NCBI RefSeq assembly: GCF_964106895.1
Contig: NC_133582.1
Span: 15,469,231-15,533,230, forward strand
Direction: 5' to 3'
Length of the DNA: 64,000 nucleotides
From: Numenius arquata
Lineage: Eukaryota; Chordata; Aves; Charadriiformes; Scolopacidae
Below are positions 24,601 to 37,487 of the stretch, piece after piece. The position numbers and the translations under genes were made by a program. Below the pieces are notes generated by a model. It was not told where the DNA came from. It saw only the letters and a list, made by a program, of their open reading frames with translations, and did not search any database. Each line of letters opens with the position of its first letter. Within the stretch, counting starts at the first letter, position 1.

Positions 24601-27287
24601 AGAGTCCAGCTGCAGTGGGATGAAGGGAAGCTGTGGATACATCCCCTGCACCCGCCCTTGCTGGCTTACCTAAGCCTTAGCAATATCCCTTAGGAAAAGG
24701 CAGAAGTGCTCGGGTGCAGCAGAATTGTTATCTTACATAAGATAGTAAAAGATGCCTGCAGCAACTGCTGTCTTAAAAGTAAATGTTAGAAGCAGGAAGA
24801 AAGAGGAAAATGTGGGGCTGTGGTTTCTGTGTGGTGGTGCCGTCCTGTTCTTCCCTTCCCCCAGCCTTTTTCTTTGTTCCCGGACTTGGCATGTGAAACT
24901 AGGTCATAGCTCTTAGCTATACATGTTTTAAAAGTACTAGTCACTCTGTGAGCATGACACAGCATCTCTGGGATGTTTGGGGAGGTAGGGGGAGGGTGTG
25001 TGTTAGTTTTTTTTTTTTTTACACAATGTAGAAAATCTGTTTTATTTGGGATTAAACTGTGTTTTCTTAGGAGATGGCATTGCAAATCGTTCATGTGGTG
25101 CTGGGGTAGGCAGCACCTGGGCTTATCTGCATGCAGTGGCCTGTCCTTACTCTTTTCTGAGGCGCCACATCCGAGCAAGGTGACATAGTGTGGGGCTCCT
25201 TTACAAACACAGCTACGGAGAAGTCACCTAAGCATCCTGTGGTGAGGTGGGGAAGTCCAGCATCTGCGACAGGCTGCCCACAGTCCTCTTCCTCCAAAGT
25301 CTGTAAAGATGAAGCACATCTGGAGAGCGTGTGTGCTTCTGCCTTTGGAGGAAACCCTGGTTGCCCTGTTTGCTCTCTCCCTGCTGGTATCGTTTACGAG
25401 CTGTGATGTAAAGTGGAGGAAATGGAGAGTGTGAATGCTAATCTCACCCTGAAAAAGCGTCACTGGTCTGGTTTCCTTAGGTACAATTTGTGCTTATCAT
25501 TCTAGTGCAAAAGTTAGGAGGGCACAGCTGGTTAAACAAACCCTGCCCAAATATAATTGCCGTGCTTACAACACAGAGTATTTAACCTTTCATTACTCCA
25601 TCCCACCCAAACCAAAGGTCTATTTTTTGCATTCAGCCTTGATTTCTTTTTTTTCCAGAAAAAAGGAAAAAAAGATTAAAAACCCTGCAAAACCTACTTC
25701 AGAAAGAGCTGAACTTAATCCCCAAGCTGAATTTCTATCTATTTCAGAATGTACTAGCTGCATATTGTACTTCATCTTCACGTATGTGAGGACAAGAAAT
25801 GGCACATTGTATATAAAAACAGGAAAATACATTATTCATGTAATAAATGTTGTATTTTCATATCTTCTGGCAAAAAAAAAAAAAAATGGGCTGCCTCCTA
25901 GTAACTGTATATCATATTTTAAAATAATAGTATAGATTTTTAATACCTGCCTGCTGCTTTACCCTGCCTGACTCCTGTTCTAGCCAGCAAAAGCATGTTC
26001 CCAGAGGCAAAGACCCTGAATGCCATCAGCACAGCAGCTCACATCCCTGCTTTATAAATCAGATGCTTTAAGAAAGTTTCTTTCAAATTTCTCTCACATT
26101 CAGCAGGTTTTGGAGGTCAAACCTTTACCCAGTATTCTACACATCAAAGCTAAATCATGTTATATCTAAAATACACTTGCTCCAAATCTTAAAGGCAAAT
26201 ACTATGTCCAAGGGACAGCTTTATCAGACTTTAAAAAATATATATTTCTGGGAAGTGACAGGAAGAAAGAAGCCTCAAAAAGCTAAACACCTCTCACTTT
26301 TTTGCTGTACTTCAGATCCTTCCATCCTCGACCATGCTCTTTGCTGTCTCCAGATGGACACACATTCCTTAACTTGTGGTTCATCCCTCACCCTACTGAA
26401 GGGCCGATCACGTTCAAAATGCTTCCAGAGAAGGTCAGTATTTGCTAATGCTAAAAGAGATTTTGTTCTGGGCGGGAGGCCACGCACATCTTTTCACATG
26501 CATTACAATTTTTTCTTGTCGTTGGAGATGCAGAAATAAACACCAGTGGTTTCCATCTGGATGGAGCTGGTATGTGCCTCTGATGGAGGGTGATGATGGG
26601 CGCCTGTCAGGGAGGAGAGAGCTTTGGTCCTCTGCGTTCAGAGGTAGAAGCAACAGTAAAAGGCAAGGAAGGATCCTTTAATTAAATACCTAAAGATCTT
26701 TAAATATCAGAAGTAATTAAATCAAACGTCAGCCGTGTTCTGTGCGTTGCCTTTTCCTATTTGTGGAAACATTCCCCATCCCACCAGTTTATCAAGTATT
26801 GTCCCTGTCCCCACGTACACGGAAGTGGCAGGCTGGGACCTTTATGTCCTCTGACTTATTTCTGCTGAAATAAGGAGGACAGGGGACAGGAGGGAGGAGA
26901 TAACTGGGCTGGTCCTGGCAGTGTGGGAGCTGGAGATGCTGCCACGCAGGGTGGAAGGACTGCAAGGGGAAGGCTGCCTGGCCATGTCCATCCATTTGGA
27001 TAGATGTAAACATTGAAAAAAGCAGTTGTAAGAGACACTGGGGAAGCAGTTTCTAAACCAGAAGCTGTGACGCCAGATGGGATCGTGACAGCTGGGAGTG
27101 GTATCCTGAGCCTGAACAAAATCAGGGCTTGACCTTGCTCTGGGAGCCCTGGTGCCATCCCGGGGAGGTCTCATGTGGTGCCCTGGAGTGGTTGTGGCCC
27201 GGGAAGCAAAAATATTTGCTACTTTGGTGTGTTTGCTTAGCGACAATCATGTGAATGGTTTTCTTTGTGCCTTTGTCTTGTCTGCAG
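21657..27287. other. large intron region, one doubtful exon inside
   Basis: Between e11 (phase 2 out) and e13 (phase 0 in) at least one exon must be missing or decayed. The candidate at 23541-23745 does not repair the phase. The region also holds a purine-rich strand bias at about 24220-24270, a short TA run near 24318-24328 and T/A homopolymers near 25008-25020 and 25872-25885. The segment at 26840-27250 is GC-rich and opens several overlapping frames without splice support. Confidence 0.5.
23541..23745 (+). CDS. unassigned exon-like open segment
   Basis: A 205-base open stretch between a good acceptor (gtgtctctgcag) and a donor (gtaggg). It reads QQLVAQPLSLPYGLLYCAAF, then an Ala/Leu-rich helix and a Trp-containing stretch WGWLQHVLCTCVNLPL. 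I do not recognise it, and its phases (0 in, 1 out) fit neither e11 nor e13. It could be a lineage-specific CCDC162 exon, an exon with lost partners, or a chance open frame in GC-richer sequence. Confidence 0.3.
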
Positions 27288-27450
27288 GCTGCTCTCAGAG
27301 CTCTCCAGCTAAGCCTAGGAATTGTTGGTGCATTTCACGATATGGTTTCATATCTCCTGGCTTATGCTCAATTAGGAAATTCCCCAAACTGCTTTTGTGC
27401 CTTAAACCCAGAGCCTCTGACCCCAGGCTGGGGAGGGACTGACAGGATTG
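27288..27450 (+). CDS. CCDC162: CCDC162 exon (local e13), open
   Basis: Acceptor cttgtctgcag, donor gtaagt; 54 codons plus one base. The peptide AALRALQLSLGIVGAFHDMV followed by SYLLAYAQLGNSP is a strongly recognisable CCDC162 block; the end is a proline/glycine-rich loop (PLTPGWGGTDRI). Clean; leaves in phase 1, matching e14. Confidence 0.8.
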
Positions 27451-30043
27451 GTAAGTAACAATTAGTACATGCTTATGGTAGATAGTTCCAGGTGCAAAAG
27501 AGTGTGACATGCTGATGGTAAGAAAGGGACAAAGGGAGCATGAAGATGTGATTGATGTTAACTGAAGAATTGTCAAGATTGAATTGCAGTCATATTTTTT
27601 AATTTTTCCTGCTCTATTCTACTGATGGAAGACTGATGGGTTTCGGGAGGATGCCCACAGCATCACAGATCTGTCACAAACTCACACAAAAGCAACATAC
27701 CTACCAGGCTTGGGAGGTCTGCTCTGGCAGGGATCAGAGAACGTGATCCAGAAATTGCTCTTCCGCCTCTAGCAAGTGTCTGTTAAGCCATCTGGTCAGC
27801 CCATGATGATTTTATCTTTGCCAGAAGATTAAAAAAAGGCAGGCTTTGGTTCCTCTAGTAACTCTGTTGCTTGATTCTCTTTCCAAAGGATGAAATAGCT
27901 GAGGTGTGTGTCGTCCGTCATGAATGCATATTTGTACGGAAATAGTACTGGTTCCCCTAATGGCTTTGACCTTCTGTTCATGTAAAACTGTACTGCAGGA
28001 GTGGGATGTGTCTACCTTTAGTGGCTAGCAGTTAGGTGTGTAGCTACTGGTATCTAACAACTAGTCAGGTACCTCTGCTGTCACTGGACACCTTCTCTGG
28101 ACACTGTTACAAAGATATCTTTGAAGGAGTTGCTCATCCCAAGCTCAAATGCATTCAAATTGGGATGAAACCCTCTTTAGAGGTGCCTAAAATTGCAGGA
28201 TCCCAATTAACTTGGTGCCTGATAATTAGGCAACTAAAGTCATATGAGATAGATAATCCTGTCCCAAGTGTTGAAGTGCTCTTGGCATTTGGCTTTTCAG
28301 CCACTGGATGATTTCCACAGTATAGTGAGCTGGGGTTTCAAAACACGGCATGTTACGCACACCGTCTCCTCCATGGGGGTGTGTGCTGTGTGGCTGGACT
28401 GTTTTCAAGCCACCTAGAAATGCCCACGTTTCTATATCTACCTTTGGTGCTGTTCAGGCACAACTCAGGAGTAAAAACTTTACCTGCACAGCTTCGCTTC
28501 TGTCCTGGCATCTTTTAAAAAATGAAAAATTGATTATGACAATTGGGTAAAAATATTAAATTCTTCAAGAAGTGAGAAAAATATATAAAAGACTAGCTTT
28601 GTCTTTTAATGTCTCTAGATTTTATCCCTTATGTATTTTTCTTTTTATGTGAGTAAGATTTTTATTATCAGTTCTGAATTTATCTTCTTGAAATTTCATT
28701 TTGGAAGAGAAGAAAGGACTCAGTGAATCATAAATACTTGTTATAGCTTTTATTTTAATACTGTGCTTGTGAGTGTTTGATTTTGAAGTGGGCTTATTTT
28801 GTCTAACAAAAAGCACTCCCTGTTCTGTGGTGTGCGCTCATTGTACCATCAAGTGCGTATTAGTAACTTCATTTGTATATGGCTGAGAAAGTTCATGTAA
28901 ATTAGCATGTTTAATGAGCTTTGAAACAATCAAGAAGACTCAGCGCAGTGATCAGTGAGAAACCACATAACCAGATGTAGGAGGAATATTATGTGCAATG
29001 TATTTCAATTTCAGACATATCTAATGTGTGCCTAGCCACCATGCTCTTACAACAGAAAATATGGACAAGACGGAGTGCTCAGTACGCTGCTGTCTCTATA
29101 ACACATTTTGCACAGACATTTTAACTCCATTGCTCCTGACCAAGAGATCGTTCTAGTTGCTGCTGCTGTGGAATAATTTCCCTCTCCCCCAGATCAGACC
29201 ATTTAGCTTCCTTAAATGATGGCAGCCCCTGCAGCCTGACAGAGAGAACATTTGGTTTCTGTAACAGGTGCTTCCAAGTTAAATCACTTTTGCAGTGGCT
29301 GTGTTTTAGGAGGCAGTCAAGCCCTGAGCACACATTTCCTACAAACACCAAGAGCAGGTTCTCTTGTAAAGCTAATGACTTGTAGGGACCCATTGCTTTG
29401 AGAAGTTTTTGGCTAGGCTTAAAGGGAATAAAAAAACTTTAGGGCCCCAGCAGAAAAATATCCATTAGCTTGCAAAACTGAGCCCCAGTAGTATTTTATT
29501 GAAAGCAGTTGGAGAAGTTGTCTCTATTGTTCCCTACCAGGTAATAACTAGTTTAGGTCTTTGGAGTAAGTAAAATGCCATCTCAGGACCTCATTCTGTT
29601 CCTGTCTGACAAATTTAATCTCAATATTTTCAGTTGGAAGGGACCTACAATGATCATCTAGTCAACCAGATATGATAATAGAAAGATATACCACTGTCCT
29701 TGTTGGTATTTTATTATAATTGATTTTTTAATGGGAAAGGGTAATAAAAGAACCATTCTTTTGAAATGCTTGTAACTTTTCATTCCTATGCCTTTTCCTC
29801 CCTGACCTTACTACATCCTTATAATTCTCCACCTGCCATAATCTCTTTTCTTAAAGCCTGGTTTTGTAGTGTTGAGGGGGATATAAACGCATTCTTCTTC
29901 TGCCTCAGAGGGGAAAGAGGAAAAATGAAGAAAGTCGTGAAGTACAAAACTCCTGGAGGAAGAAAGAGCTTACTGAACTGAGAGATTTTTAAGTGCATCT
30001 CCTGAAACCTTATCTGATAAACTTACTGTTCGTGGGACTCCAG
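27451..30043. other. intron with a small CR1 scrap
   Basis: Non-coding AT-rich sequence. The only recognised repeat is the CR1 scrap at 29631-29670. No further exon is expected here, because e13 and e14 join in phase. Confidence 0.6.
29631..29670 (-). repeat. short CR1 LINE scrap
   Basis: Contains AGTTGGAAGGGACCTACAA followed by GATCATCTAGTC, the reverse complement of the CR1 3' segment. Only about 40 bases can be recognised and the octamer tail is lost. Confidence 0.6.
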
Positions 30044-30182
30044 GGACTGAACTTCAAGAGATACAGAAAATGATTGACAGCCTCCAGAATCCACTGGATC
30101 TCAACAAAGTAGCCCAGCCACTCGCCACTCACAGAGAAGTGATCTTTCTACAGTTTGATGCAGCAATCAGGCATTGACTACG
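30044..30182 (+). pseudogene. CCDC162: CCDC162 exon (local e14), stop near its end
   Basis: Acceptor gggactccag. Completes the split Gly codon from e13, then reads TELQEIQKMIDSLQNPLDLN and HREVIFLQFDAAIRH, an excellent family match, then TGA at 30175-30177, five bases before the donor gtagga. The raw exon leaves phase 2, while e15 needs phase 0. One base restored in the CATTGA stretch would remove the stop and fix the phase, so a one-base deletion is the likely cause. Confidence 0.78.
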
Positions 30183-33100
30183 GTAGGAATTACAGCCTGC
30201 TAAGGATGGGGCTGGCACCTTTTTTATAAAAAGGCTTTATTCATAAAGAAAGAAAAAAACATAGGAATGATTAATTTAAATTTTGTCCATGGTATCTGCT
30301 CCAAGATCATGAAATGTGCCCTGTAAGTGTAGAAATTTTCCTTTCACTAAAAGTACCAATTTTCCTTTAACTAAAAGTGGTGAGAGTCCTTACATGCTCC
30401 ATTGAGGGATCTCAACACACTATGTCAGTGTCCTATTATCTGAGCATTATATTTTATATTGTGATTCATAGTTTACTGAATCAGGGAGGTTGGTAGCTGC
30501 TACAGGGGTAGACTTAGGAGTTCATGTTCTTGTTTTCCTGGATCTACATTTAATTTTATATTTTCCTTTATCAAAGACTGCTTAATAAGCAGGTGCAGGA
30601 CTTAGACCTTCTTATACCGAGATCTAGGTAAAATGTTGTTGTTTACCCCATCACAGAAACCCAACTAAGATCTTCTTTTCAGAACTTTCTTAAAAGTAAT
30701 TATCTCCCTTTTCTCCCCGCTCTCCTCCCATATGTTGGTCACAGAATGGTTTGAATGTACCCAATGGAATAAACTTTGCAGAACCAAAACGAGGGAAGAA
30801 CACGCAAAAGAAATTTCAACTCTCCTCCCCTCTGTAGATGCCACGTGGTGGCATGATGCAAGACTAGATTTGTAAGAGTAGTCTGCGTGGGTCAGGCAGG
30901 CCATGGAGTCCACCAGAAGAGAAGTGACTCCTGGACTTGCTTTTGAGTAACACGCAGGACTGAGTTCAAAATGCTACAGTTAAAGAGCTGTTCTCTAAAA
31001 GCAGCCGTGATGTGCTTGCATAAAACATCCTTGAAGGACCAATGAAAGCTAAATAAATATCACCATAACTGAGCGCAGCTTCAAAATGGGAAACTACATA
31101 AAAATGAGACTACTTACTGAAAAAAAAACCTAGAAGGATTAGCTAGGGAAGTTAAATCCTTGCAGATGGCATGGAAACTCTTTGGGGACATACTGGAGGC
31201 ACTCAAGAAATGCATACCACATGTGAAGAAAGACTTAAGAAAGGGTAAGAGGATGCTGGCATGGCTAAACAGCAGGATTAAACAGATATTATCTGTTTAA
31301 AGCAAGAAGGCATCCTTCAAAAAGCTGAACTTTCGTTCAAATTAAGAAAACAGAAAAGACTATAAACTGTGACAGGATAAATGTAAAAGGATTCAACACA
31401 GCCCAGCAAAGATTTTGAGGAACAATTTTGCTGAAGGCACCAAGACTAATAATAAGTTTTGTTTCAAATATACCAGGAGCTGGAAACCTGCCAGAGTCTG
31501 GAGGGCCGGTTGGTGAGCAGGAGTGTTCAGTGAAGATAAGTCAACAGCACTCATTTAAAAAAGTGATTTGTGTGTTTCTGCATTCCCTGTGGAAGAACTT
31601 CAGGAGGTTCCCACACTAAAATCTTTCATTATGGGAGATGCATCAGAGGAGCTGCTGCAAGTAGAAGTGTTGCCAGGGAAAGTGATGGGATGAGTAGACT
31701 AAAATGAGGATGAACAAGTTGCCAAGACCAGACAATGTTCAAGAATTCTGAAAGAATGCAAAGATTTTTATTTTTTTTTTAAAGAAGCCAGAGTGCTAGC
31801 TATGGTGTGTAGCTTCTTGCTTAACCTGGATGCCTGAAGACAGGAAGTGGCTGATGTGTTGCCAGTTGTTAAAAAGGACTGTAAGGGTGATCTGACTAAT
31901 CACAGGCTGATAAACCCAATATCCGTAGTGTTCAAATTAGCAGAAACTGTAATGAAGTGGATGCACAGACAAATATGATGTATTCGGGAAAAGTCAACAC
32001 TGCTTTTGGGAAAGCGCAGTCATGCCTTACAAACATATTGGGGTTCTCTGAAGGTGTTAACAAACATGGATAAGGGGTTGATACAGTTCGTCTGGATTCC
32101 CTGAAAGCTTTAATAGCCCCACAGAGGCTCTTAAGGAGTCTGAGCAGCCACTGGATATATGAGGAGATGGTCACATTTGTAAACAATTTATTGAGATTTA
32201 GGAAGGAGAAGACTGTAAATGGGCGACTTTTGCAGTGGATAAGAGAGGTTACCAGTGGCTTCCTACAGGAGTTTGAACTTTCTCCTGGGCTGTTCAGGGC
32301 TCATAGATGACATTGAAAGGAGGCTGAAGCTGAGGTACATGTACAATGTGTACATGATGCTGAGACTTGCAGGATACAAAGGGCAAGAGCTGGCTGGAGA
32401 AGGACCTTACAAAACAGAGTGGCTGCAAAATAAAACAGCAGATGGAGTTCAGTGTATTGCTAAAATGATGCACCCGGGGAAAAAAAAAAATCCCAATGTG
32501 TAAAATTACAGTCTCTGACTAGACCATTACCATCCAGTAATGAAATATCAGAGTTATGACAGATAATTCTGTCAAAATTTCAACTCAGTAGATATCAAGA
32601 AAAAGGCAAATTGATTCCTTTTAGGGGAGAAAAATTAAAAACACCACTACACAGCTAAATAAATCTGTGTTGATGAGCCTATGCAGTTCTGGTCCCCACC
32701 TGTGAGGAAGGACAGAGAAGTCAGAAAGGTTCCCAAAGGAGCCACACGGATGATGAAAGGCTGCTGGGTGGAACAGCTGGGGAAGAGCTCTGTAAAACTG
32801 TCAGTCAAAGGCAGGGGCTAAACAAGGAGTGTCTTCTCATGGTTTTTTTGAGCATAAGGTGCATCCCAGGTGAACAGCAGGTAGCTGGCTTGGGGAAAAA
32901 AAAAAAAAAAGGTTGTTCTTGTACGTGGTTTGTAATTAGGCCGTGGGATTTCTTGCTGTGGGACGTGGTGCATGATAAAAGTCCATAGAACTCCGAGGGA
33001 GACTGCACAGGCTCATGGTAGACAAATCTACCAAGGGTCATTAAACATTTAGCAATCACCTCTGGCTGATCAAATGCCCGAGCTACAAATTCTTGGAGGC

Positions 33101-34548
33101 CATGAGAATATCTGTAGGAAATACCAGCATGTGCTTGTTCCGGAGATTTTTGTAATCTTGTCATGAATCCACTTTTGATCACAGTGGGAGACAGGACTCT
33201 AAGCTGGATGGACCTTTGCACTGACCCAGTATGACCACTCGAGCTGTCCAGTGGAGCTGTGTTTGTACAGATTTGTAGACTAAGGATTTTTCTGGAGACT
33301 CACAAGAAGATAAATCTACCTTGTGCTTTTATTTCTGTGTTCTCCTGATTAAAACACCATAGGAACAATTGGCGAAGGCAAATTTTTCCTTGGATAAGGA
33401 ATTGTGCATTAACAGAAAGTAAGGAGAAATGCAGTATAGCAGATGCTTCATCTTTCTTTTTCCTTATTGCCAGTGCAATTAGTTTCCATTTTCTCCACAC
33501 CAGGGCTTGCACCATGACACTAAATCACGTTTAATCTCTTCTGAACTTCTCTGCCAAATTTGATCCCAGAAGCTGCTATTTGTCCCTGTAATCCCTTTGT
33601 TAGTCCTGCAACTGACACAGACCGCATGTCATTTTTAGAAGTCATTGTGAGTGTTTTGACAAAACCAAAAGAACAAGATCCCTGCCTTAGAGTTGCCATT
33701 CAAAGGAGGATGTGCAGCTACAGAAAGAGTTGCAGTCTAAATTGCTTCTTATATTGCAAGAACCGGTTGATCAGGGGGCTCTTTGTTTTAAAAGCATGTG
33801 AATGAAGTACAGGAGAGTTGAGGGTGACAAAGAGACTTCCAATGAAATGACAAAGTCATATCTAAGCTTGGTTGAGTAACACATTTATGTGATGCATACA
33901 GTGCAGTAAAAAGTGGCTCTGTGTGTGGGATTGCACAGCAGAATACAATCCGAGCATGAGGAGCCAGCTGGGCCCCAGAAGCCCCGTACACCTCTGTTGT
34001 GGAAAAGCACTCTACTGGTTTAGCAGCTCCTGCTGCTCAGCCGGGCTCTGGTGTGTCTGCGTGGCCCAGCATTGGCTGGGCGAGACCAGGCGCATCTGCT
34101 GGATGAGACCAGGTCTCATGAAAATCAGTGGGGAGTGTTGTGCTAAGCCTAGCTCTGGACTCCAAGCATCCTATAATTTAGGTTCCAAAGCTTCGCAAGC
34201 ACTTTTGAAAACTTGGAAAATCTTTAGTGGCTCTCCCACTTTGTATAGGAAATTATCCTAATACCAGCAGTAGGAAGTAGTAGAGCTCCTGGATTACTAT
34301 CCAGTCTATTAGCTACCTGAGTATCCCTCTTCATTAGCATAGGCATATGTTTTGCTGCAAATGTCGCCAGTCAGATGCACTTTCACATGTGCATCTACAG
34401 GATTAACATTTGCGTCTATTTGTTTTAATTGTCATATCTGCTGCTATCCTTAACACTCGCTCCTATGTTGGGTTATAATGAGGAACAGTTGGAGATTTTT
34501 GAAGTCACCTTACTTCTTTTTAATACAAACATTTTGGTTCCTTTACAG
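30183..34548. other. large intron with an old LINE
   Basis: Dominated by the ancient CR1-like LINE at 31130-33240. The rest is non-coding, with a poly-A run near 32896-32910 inside the LINE. The GC-richer part 33960-34140 shows nothing recognisable. Confidence 0.6.
31130..33240 (+). repeat. ancient CR1-like LINE, long remnant with 3' end
   Basis: Recognisable segments of an old CR1-group LINE in 5' to 3' order: GGCATGGCTAAACAGCAGG near 31259, AAGGCATCCTTCAAAAAG near 31307, a decayed reverse transcriptase core around 32080-32300 (fragment TTGCAGTGGATAAGAGAGG), and the 3' end CTGGATGGACCTTTGCACTG...ACCCAGTATGACC at 33205-33235. No long frame survives. Same strand as the host gene. Confidence 0.72.
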
Positions 34549-34687
34549 AGAGACATTTTTGTCCTTGGGGAATGTTTCAGCCTACCAGAGTGGTACAGAC
34601 AGGTTATACCTCGATTGAGTAACTCTGCGATTCAGAGTGCGTTTGCTTCACAGCTACAGCGCCCAGAGCTTCTCAAAAAGCTGCAAG
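34549..34687 (+). pseudogene. CCDC162: CCDC162 exon (local e15), compensating frameshifts
   Basis: Acceptor gttcctttacag, donor gtgagt. The single long frame is open (starting RDIFVLG, ending LSNSAIQSAFASQL then LQ), but in the middle the family-like peptide GNVSAYQSGTDRLY lies in the next frame. The reading therefore seems to leave frame near 34565 and return near 34610. The last junction is also one base out for e16 (phase 1 left, phase 0 needed). This suggests several small indels. Confidence 0.68.
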
Positions 34688-35829
34688 GTGAGTAAAGCAC
34701 GCCCTCCGAGGCACTCTGTTTGCACCAAGCTCCTTGGAGAACAAAGTCCTCTGCAGTTGTCCTCTGGTGTGCTTACTGCTTCCCTACCATGGTGCAAAGA
34801 ACCTAACCACTAATAGCTAATTAAAAAAAAAAATCCCATGATCACAGGTTATTAACTTGATTCACCATTAGGAATTCTAGAAAACGTTCTCTACAGAAGT
34901 GAGTAATAAAAATTTGAGACGGAATGTAATCACACCGATGTCACCAAAATGGAATTCTTCTGTATGATAGATGTTGGTGTTTCTACTAACTTTCAGTTTT
35001 GGTAATTACCCTTTTGAGCTCTCTCATCACCTGGCTGCAGTTTTAATTGCCCAACATGTCTCTCATGGTTGTGTGCAAGATATTTAGATCTAGAGGTTTC
35101 TTAGCTATAGTGTCACACAGAGCTACATAATGTTGAACTTGATACCTGTGTGCTAAAGAGGCACCTTGAATGACACAGGCAAAGAAACCTGGTGTAATGT
35201 TAAAGGAAGTAAAGATGAGTCTTCCTGCTGATATTGGCATGTTCCAAGGCAATAGGCAGTTTTAAATAATCATTCTAACTTCATGGTTCCTCATTTTCAT
35301 CCATCCTGCTAATTATCCAATATCAGATACTATTGTTTCACCTTTAATAATGCCTTTCCCAAGCAATGAGTTATAGGAATACAATTTTCTGCCACCCCTG
35401 CCTTGATTTAGGTGACAATGACACATGGGACCTCCTTAGCATAACTGAGAAAGAGGATTTCTACTGGCATGCAAAATCTGGACATCTTTGATGAATAAGA
35501 TGTCCTGCTGCATCTGAGATAGGAGCAGCAAGAAATGATTGACAGTAAGTAGGTAAGGACGTGGGAGCTATTCTGGGGAGGCAGAAGTAGCAGAGTATCT
35601 TGGTAGGAAATGTATTCTGGAATGAGTCTTATTGCCTCTTTCCCAAGGAGTGATAATAGATACTTCTCTCTTTTCTAGTAAGTGGCCTACTTTCAAAGTC
35701 AGAGCAGTGTGTCACATATCAAAGAGCAGCTTGGCCTCTGAGTTGCCTTTTCCTGATCAAATTAGATGGAACTCTCATAACTAATTGAATGTTGTTCATA
35801 TTTATGAACAGTCACCTCTATTCTTTTAG
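34688..35829. other. intron, nothing recognised
   Basis: AT-rich non-coding sequence with no recognised repeat or structure. Confidence 0.5.
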
Positions 35830-35925
35830 ACACTCATGCATTTTCCTTGGAGGACATTCCTAATGGATGGAGGATTGTTTCCAGTCACTATCAACAACAC
35901 AATTAATATAAATTACAACATGCAG
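35830..35925 (+). CDS. CCDC162: CCDC162 exon (local e16), open
   Basis: Acceptor attcttttag, 32 codons, donor gtacag; phase 0 both ends. The peptide TLMHFPWRTFLMDGGLFPVT, then INNTININYNMQ, matches the conserved FPWR-x-F-x-x-DGG-x-FPV block of the family. Clean. In another frame stops occur, which supports this frame as the coding one. Confidence 0.8.
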
Positions 35926-36365
35926 GTACAGTGAGACAGCAGCCTTGTGCTTATGTCCAAAGAAATAAAGGCAAGATGAATCTATCATGCAGCAGGAAAA
36001 CAACCTAATACTGTCTCATTTCCTGTCTTTGTTTTCTAAAGAGAAGTGGTGAACAAAAAACATCTCCCTCTTTTCTCTCCAAAAGCCTATTTTACCATTT
36101 AATTCACATTTGATCTTTCTTCAAGCAGAGCAGAGCATTTTTATTGATAATGAACATATACTTATTATTTTTCTAGTGTGCTAGAACTAGAGAATCAAAT
36201 CATTTTTATGCATGGGCATATATGCTTTAGGACCTTGGTGCTAAAAGCTTGAAATCTATTTGTGTTTATGACACAAAAAGCCCTGTGCTGACAGTTATCT
36301 GAGTTTTGCTGTTACTGGTTAAGCTCTGCGCAGCAGACCTTCAGAGACTCTCCCTTCCCCTCCAG

Positions 36366-36521
36366 CTGTGCCAGTGCAGCCTGAGTGGTGCAGACCGAAG
36401 AGTTGCTCACGGGGAGATGGTGGCAATGCAGTTTCTAGTGGAGGATGTACTGCAGAACAGCTACGGCTCTGCTGGGGAAGATCATGAGGACTGTCAAGCC
36501 TCGTTAGCTAAGAGCAAGCAG
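36366..36521 (+). CDS. CCDC162: CCDC162 exon (local e17), open
   Basis: Acceptor ccttcccctccag, 52 codons, donor gtactt; phase 0 both ends. The peptide LCQCSLSGADRRVAHGEMVA, then MQFLVEDVLQNSYGSAGEDH, is a clear family match (R-VAHGE-V--Q-L-EDVL). Clean. Confidence 0.82.
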
Positions 36522-37487
36522 GTACTTCTGACAGCTCTGTTTGGGACTGCACAGCTTCTGTGTAGGACTCCTGATAGTTTTTGCAACTGAATCTCTGTGC
36601 ATATAAGCAACCTAGACCTGAGGTACGCTGTAATAACATCACCTACTCCTGGCCATCTGGTAAGAAGCAAAGGGGAAAATGTTGTCTCCTATAAATCCTG
36701 AGCTCTCTCAAGAGAAGCCCCAGATAGATCCCAAGATCCCTAGAGAGAGATGCCCTTTGAGGGCCTGTTGGTATCACCAGATCTCTGGAGAAAACAGAGA
36801 CTGTCCTGACTTCTTCCCACACCCCACTGAAGGTCCAGCTCTTTCTTTATCAAGAGCTGCTCAGTGCGAAGGGGAAAGGAATAGCCTGGCCACTGTCTAA
36901 AATCAAACCTGGTCAAGGAGAGGCAAGGTACTTCCAGGCTATACTTGCATTGTGGCTGTGTCTGGGAGGAATGGTTGCTGGGGGCACCTAAAGCCTGCCA
37001 GAAACTACACAAAGATTTGGTTCAAGGAATGGGGAGAGTTTCAAACTGTTTGTGGTGGAAAACAGATACACTGACTGATTTGCAAGGTCAAATGGATGGA
37101 AAAGACAAATACAATTATTTTAAAGTCTCCTTCCCTCAAGATCTGAGCTAAGAGTTTGATTTCTGTAACAGTACTTTAGTTAGAGACCAAGCAGAGAGCG
37201 TTGTTGTTGAAAGTGATTCACTTGAGGAAAGCAGCAATAAAACAAAGGATTTAACTGCTCTGTGATTTTATCCTCATCTCTGCTGTGTGTGAATACTCAC
37301 TGCGATCAAGAAACAGCCTGGGGTTTCCCTGCACCATGCTCTGAAGAACACTGCTGTAAGGACCCATTGCAAGTTCTGATTGTGCAATAGCCTGTCGCAT
37401 GTCCTGTCCCACTGCATATTGCAAAGAAAAGCATGTGAAAAGTTTGTCATAGCTTTTTGAAGCAAAACATTTCCCTGTGACTTCCAG
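36522..37487. other. intron, nothing recognised
   Basis: Non-coding. Overlapping short open frames on both strands at 36680-37150 have no in-phase splice borders. Confidence 0.5.

Noticed and set aside
24484..24693. Open stretch with NIRIWLVELPVLPG
   Set aside because: Only a faint resemblance to the expected missing CCDC162 block; no convincing in-phase donor.
26840..27250. Minus-strand open frames of 100 to 134 codons
   Set aside because: Proline and serine rich products of a GC-rich intron segment, with competing frames on both strands and no homology I recognise.
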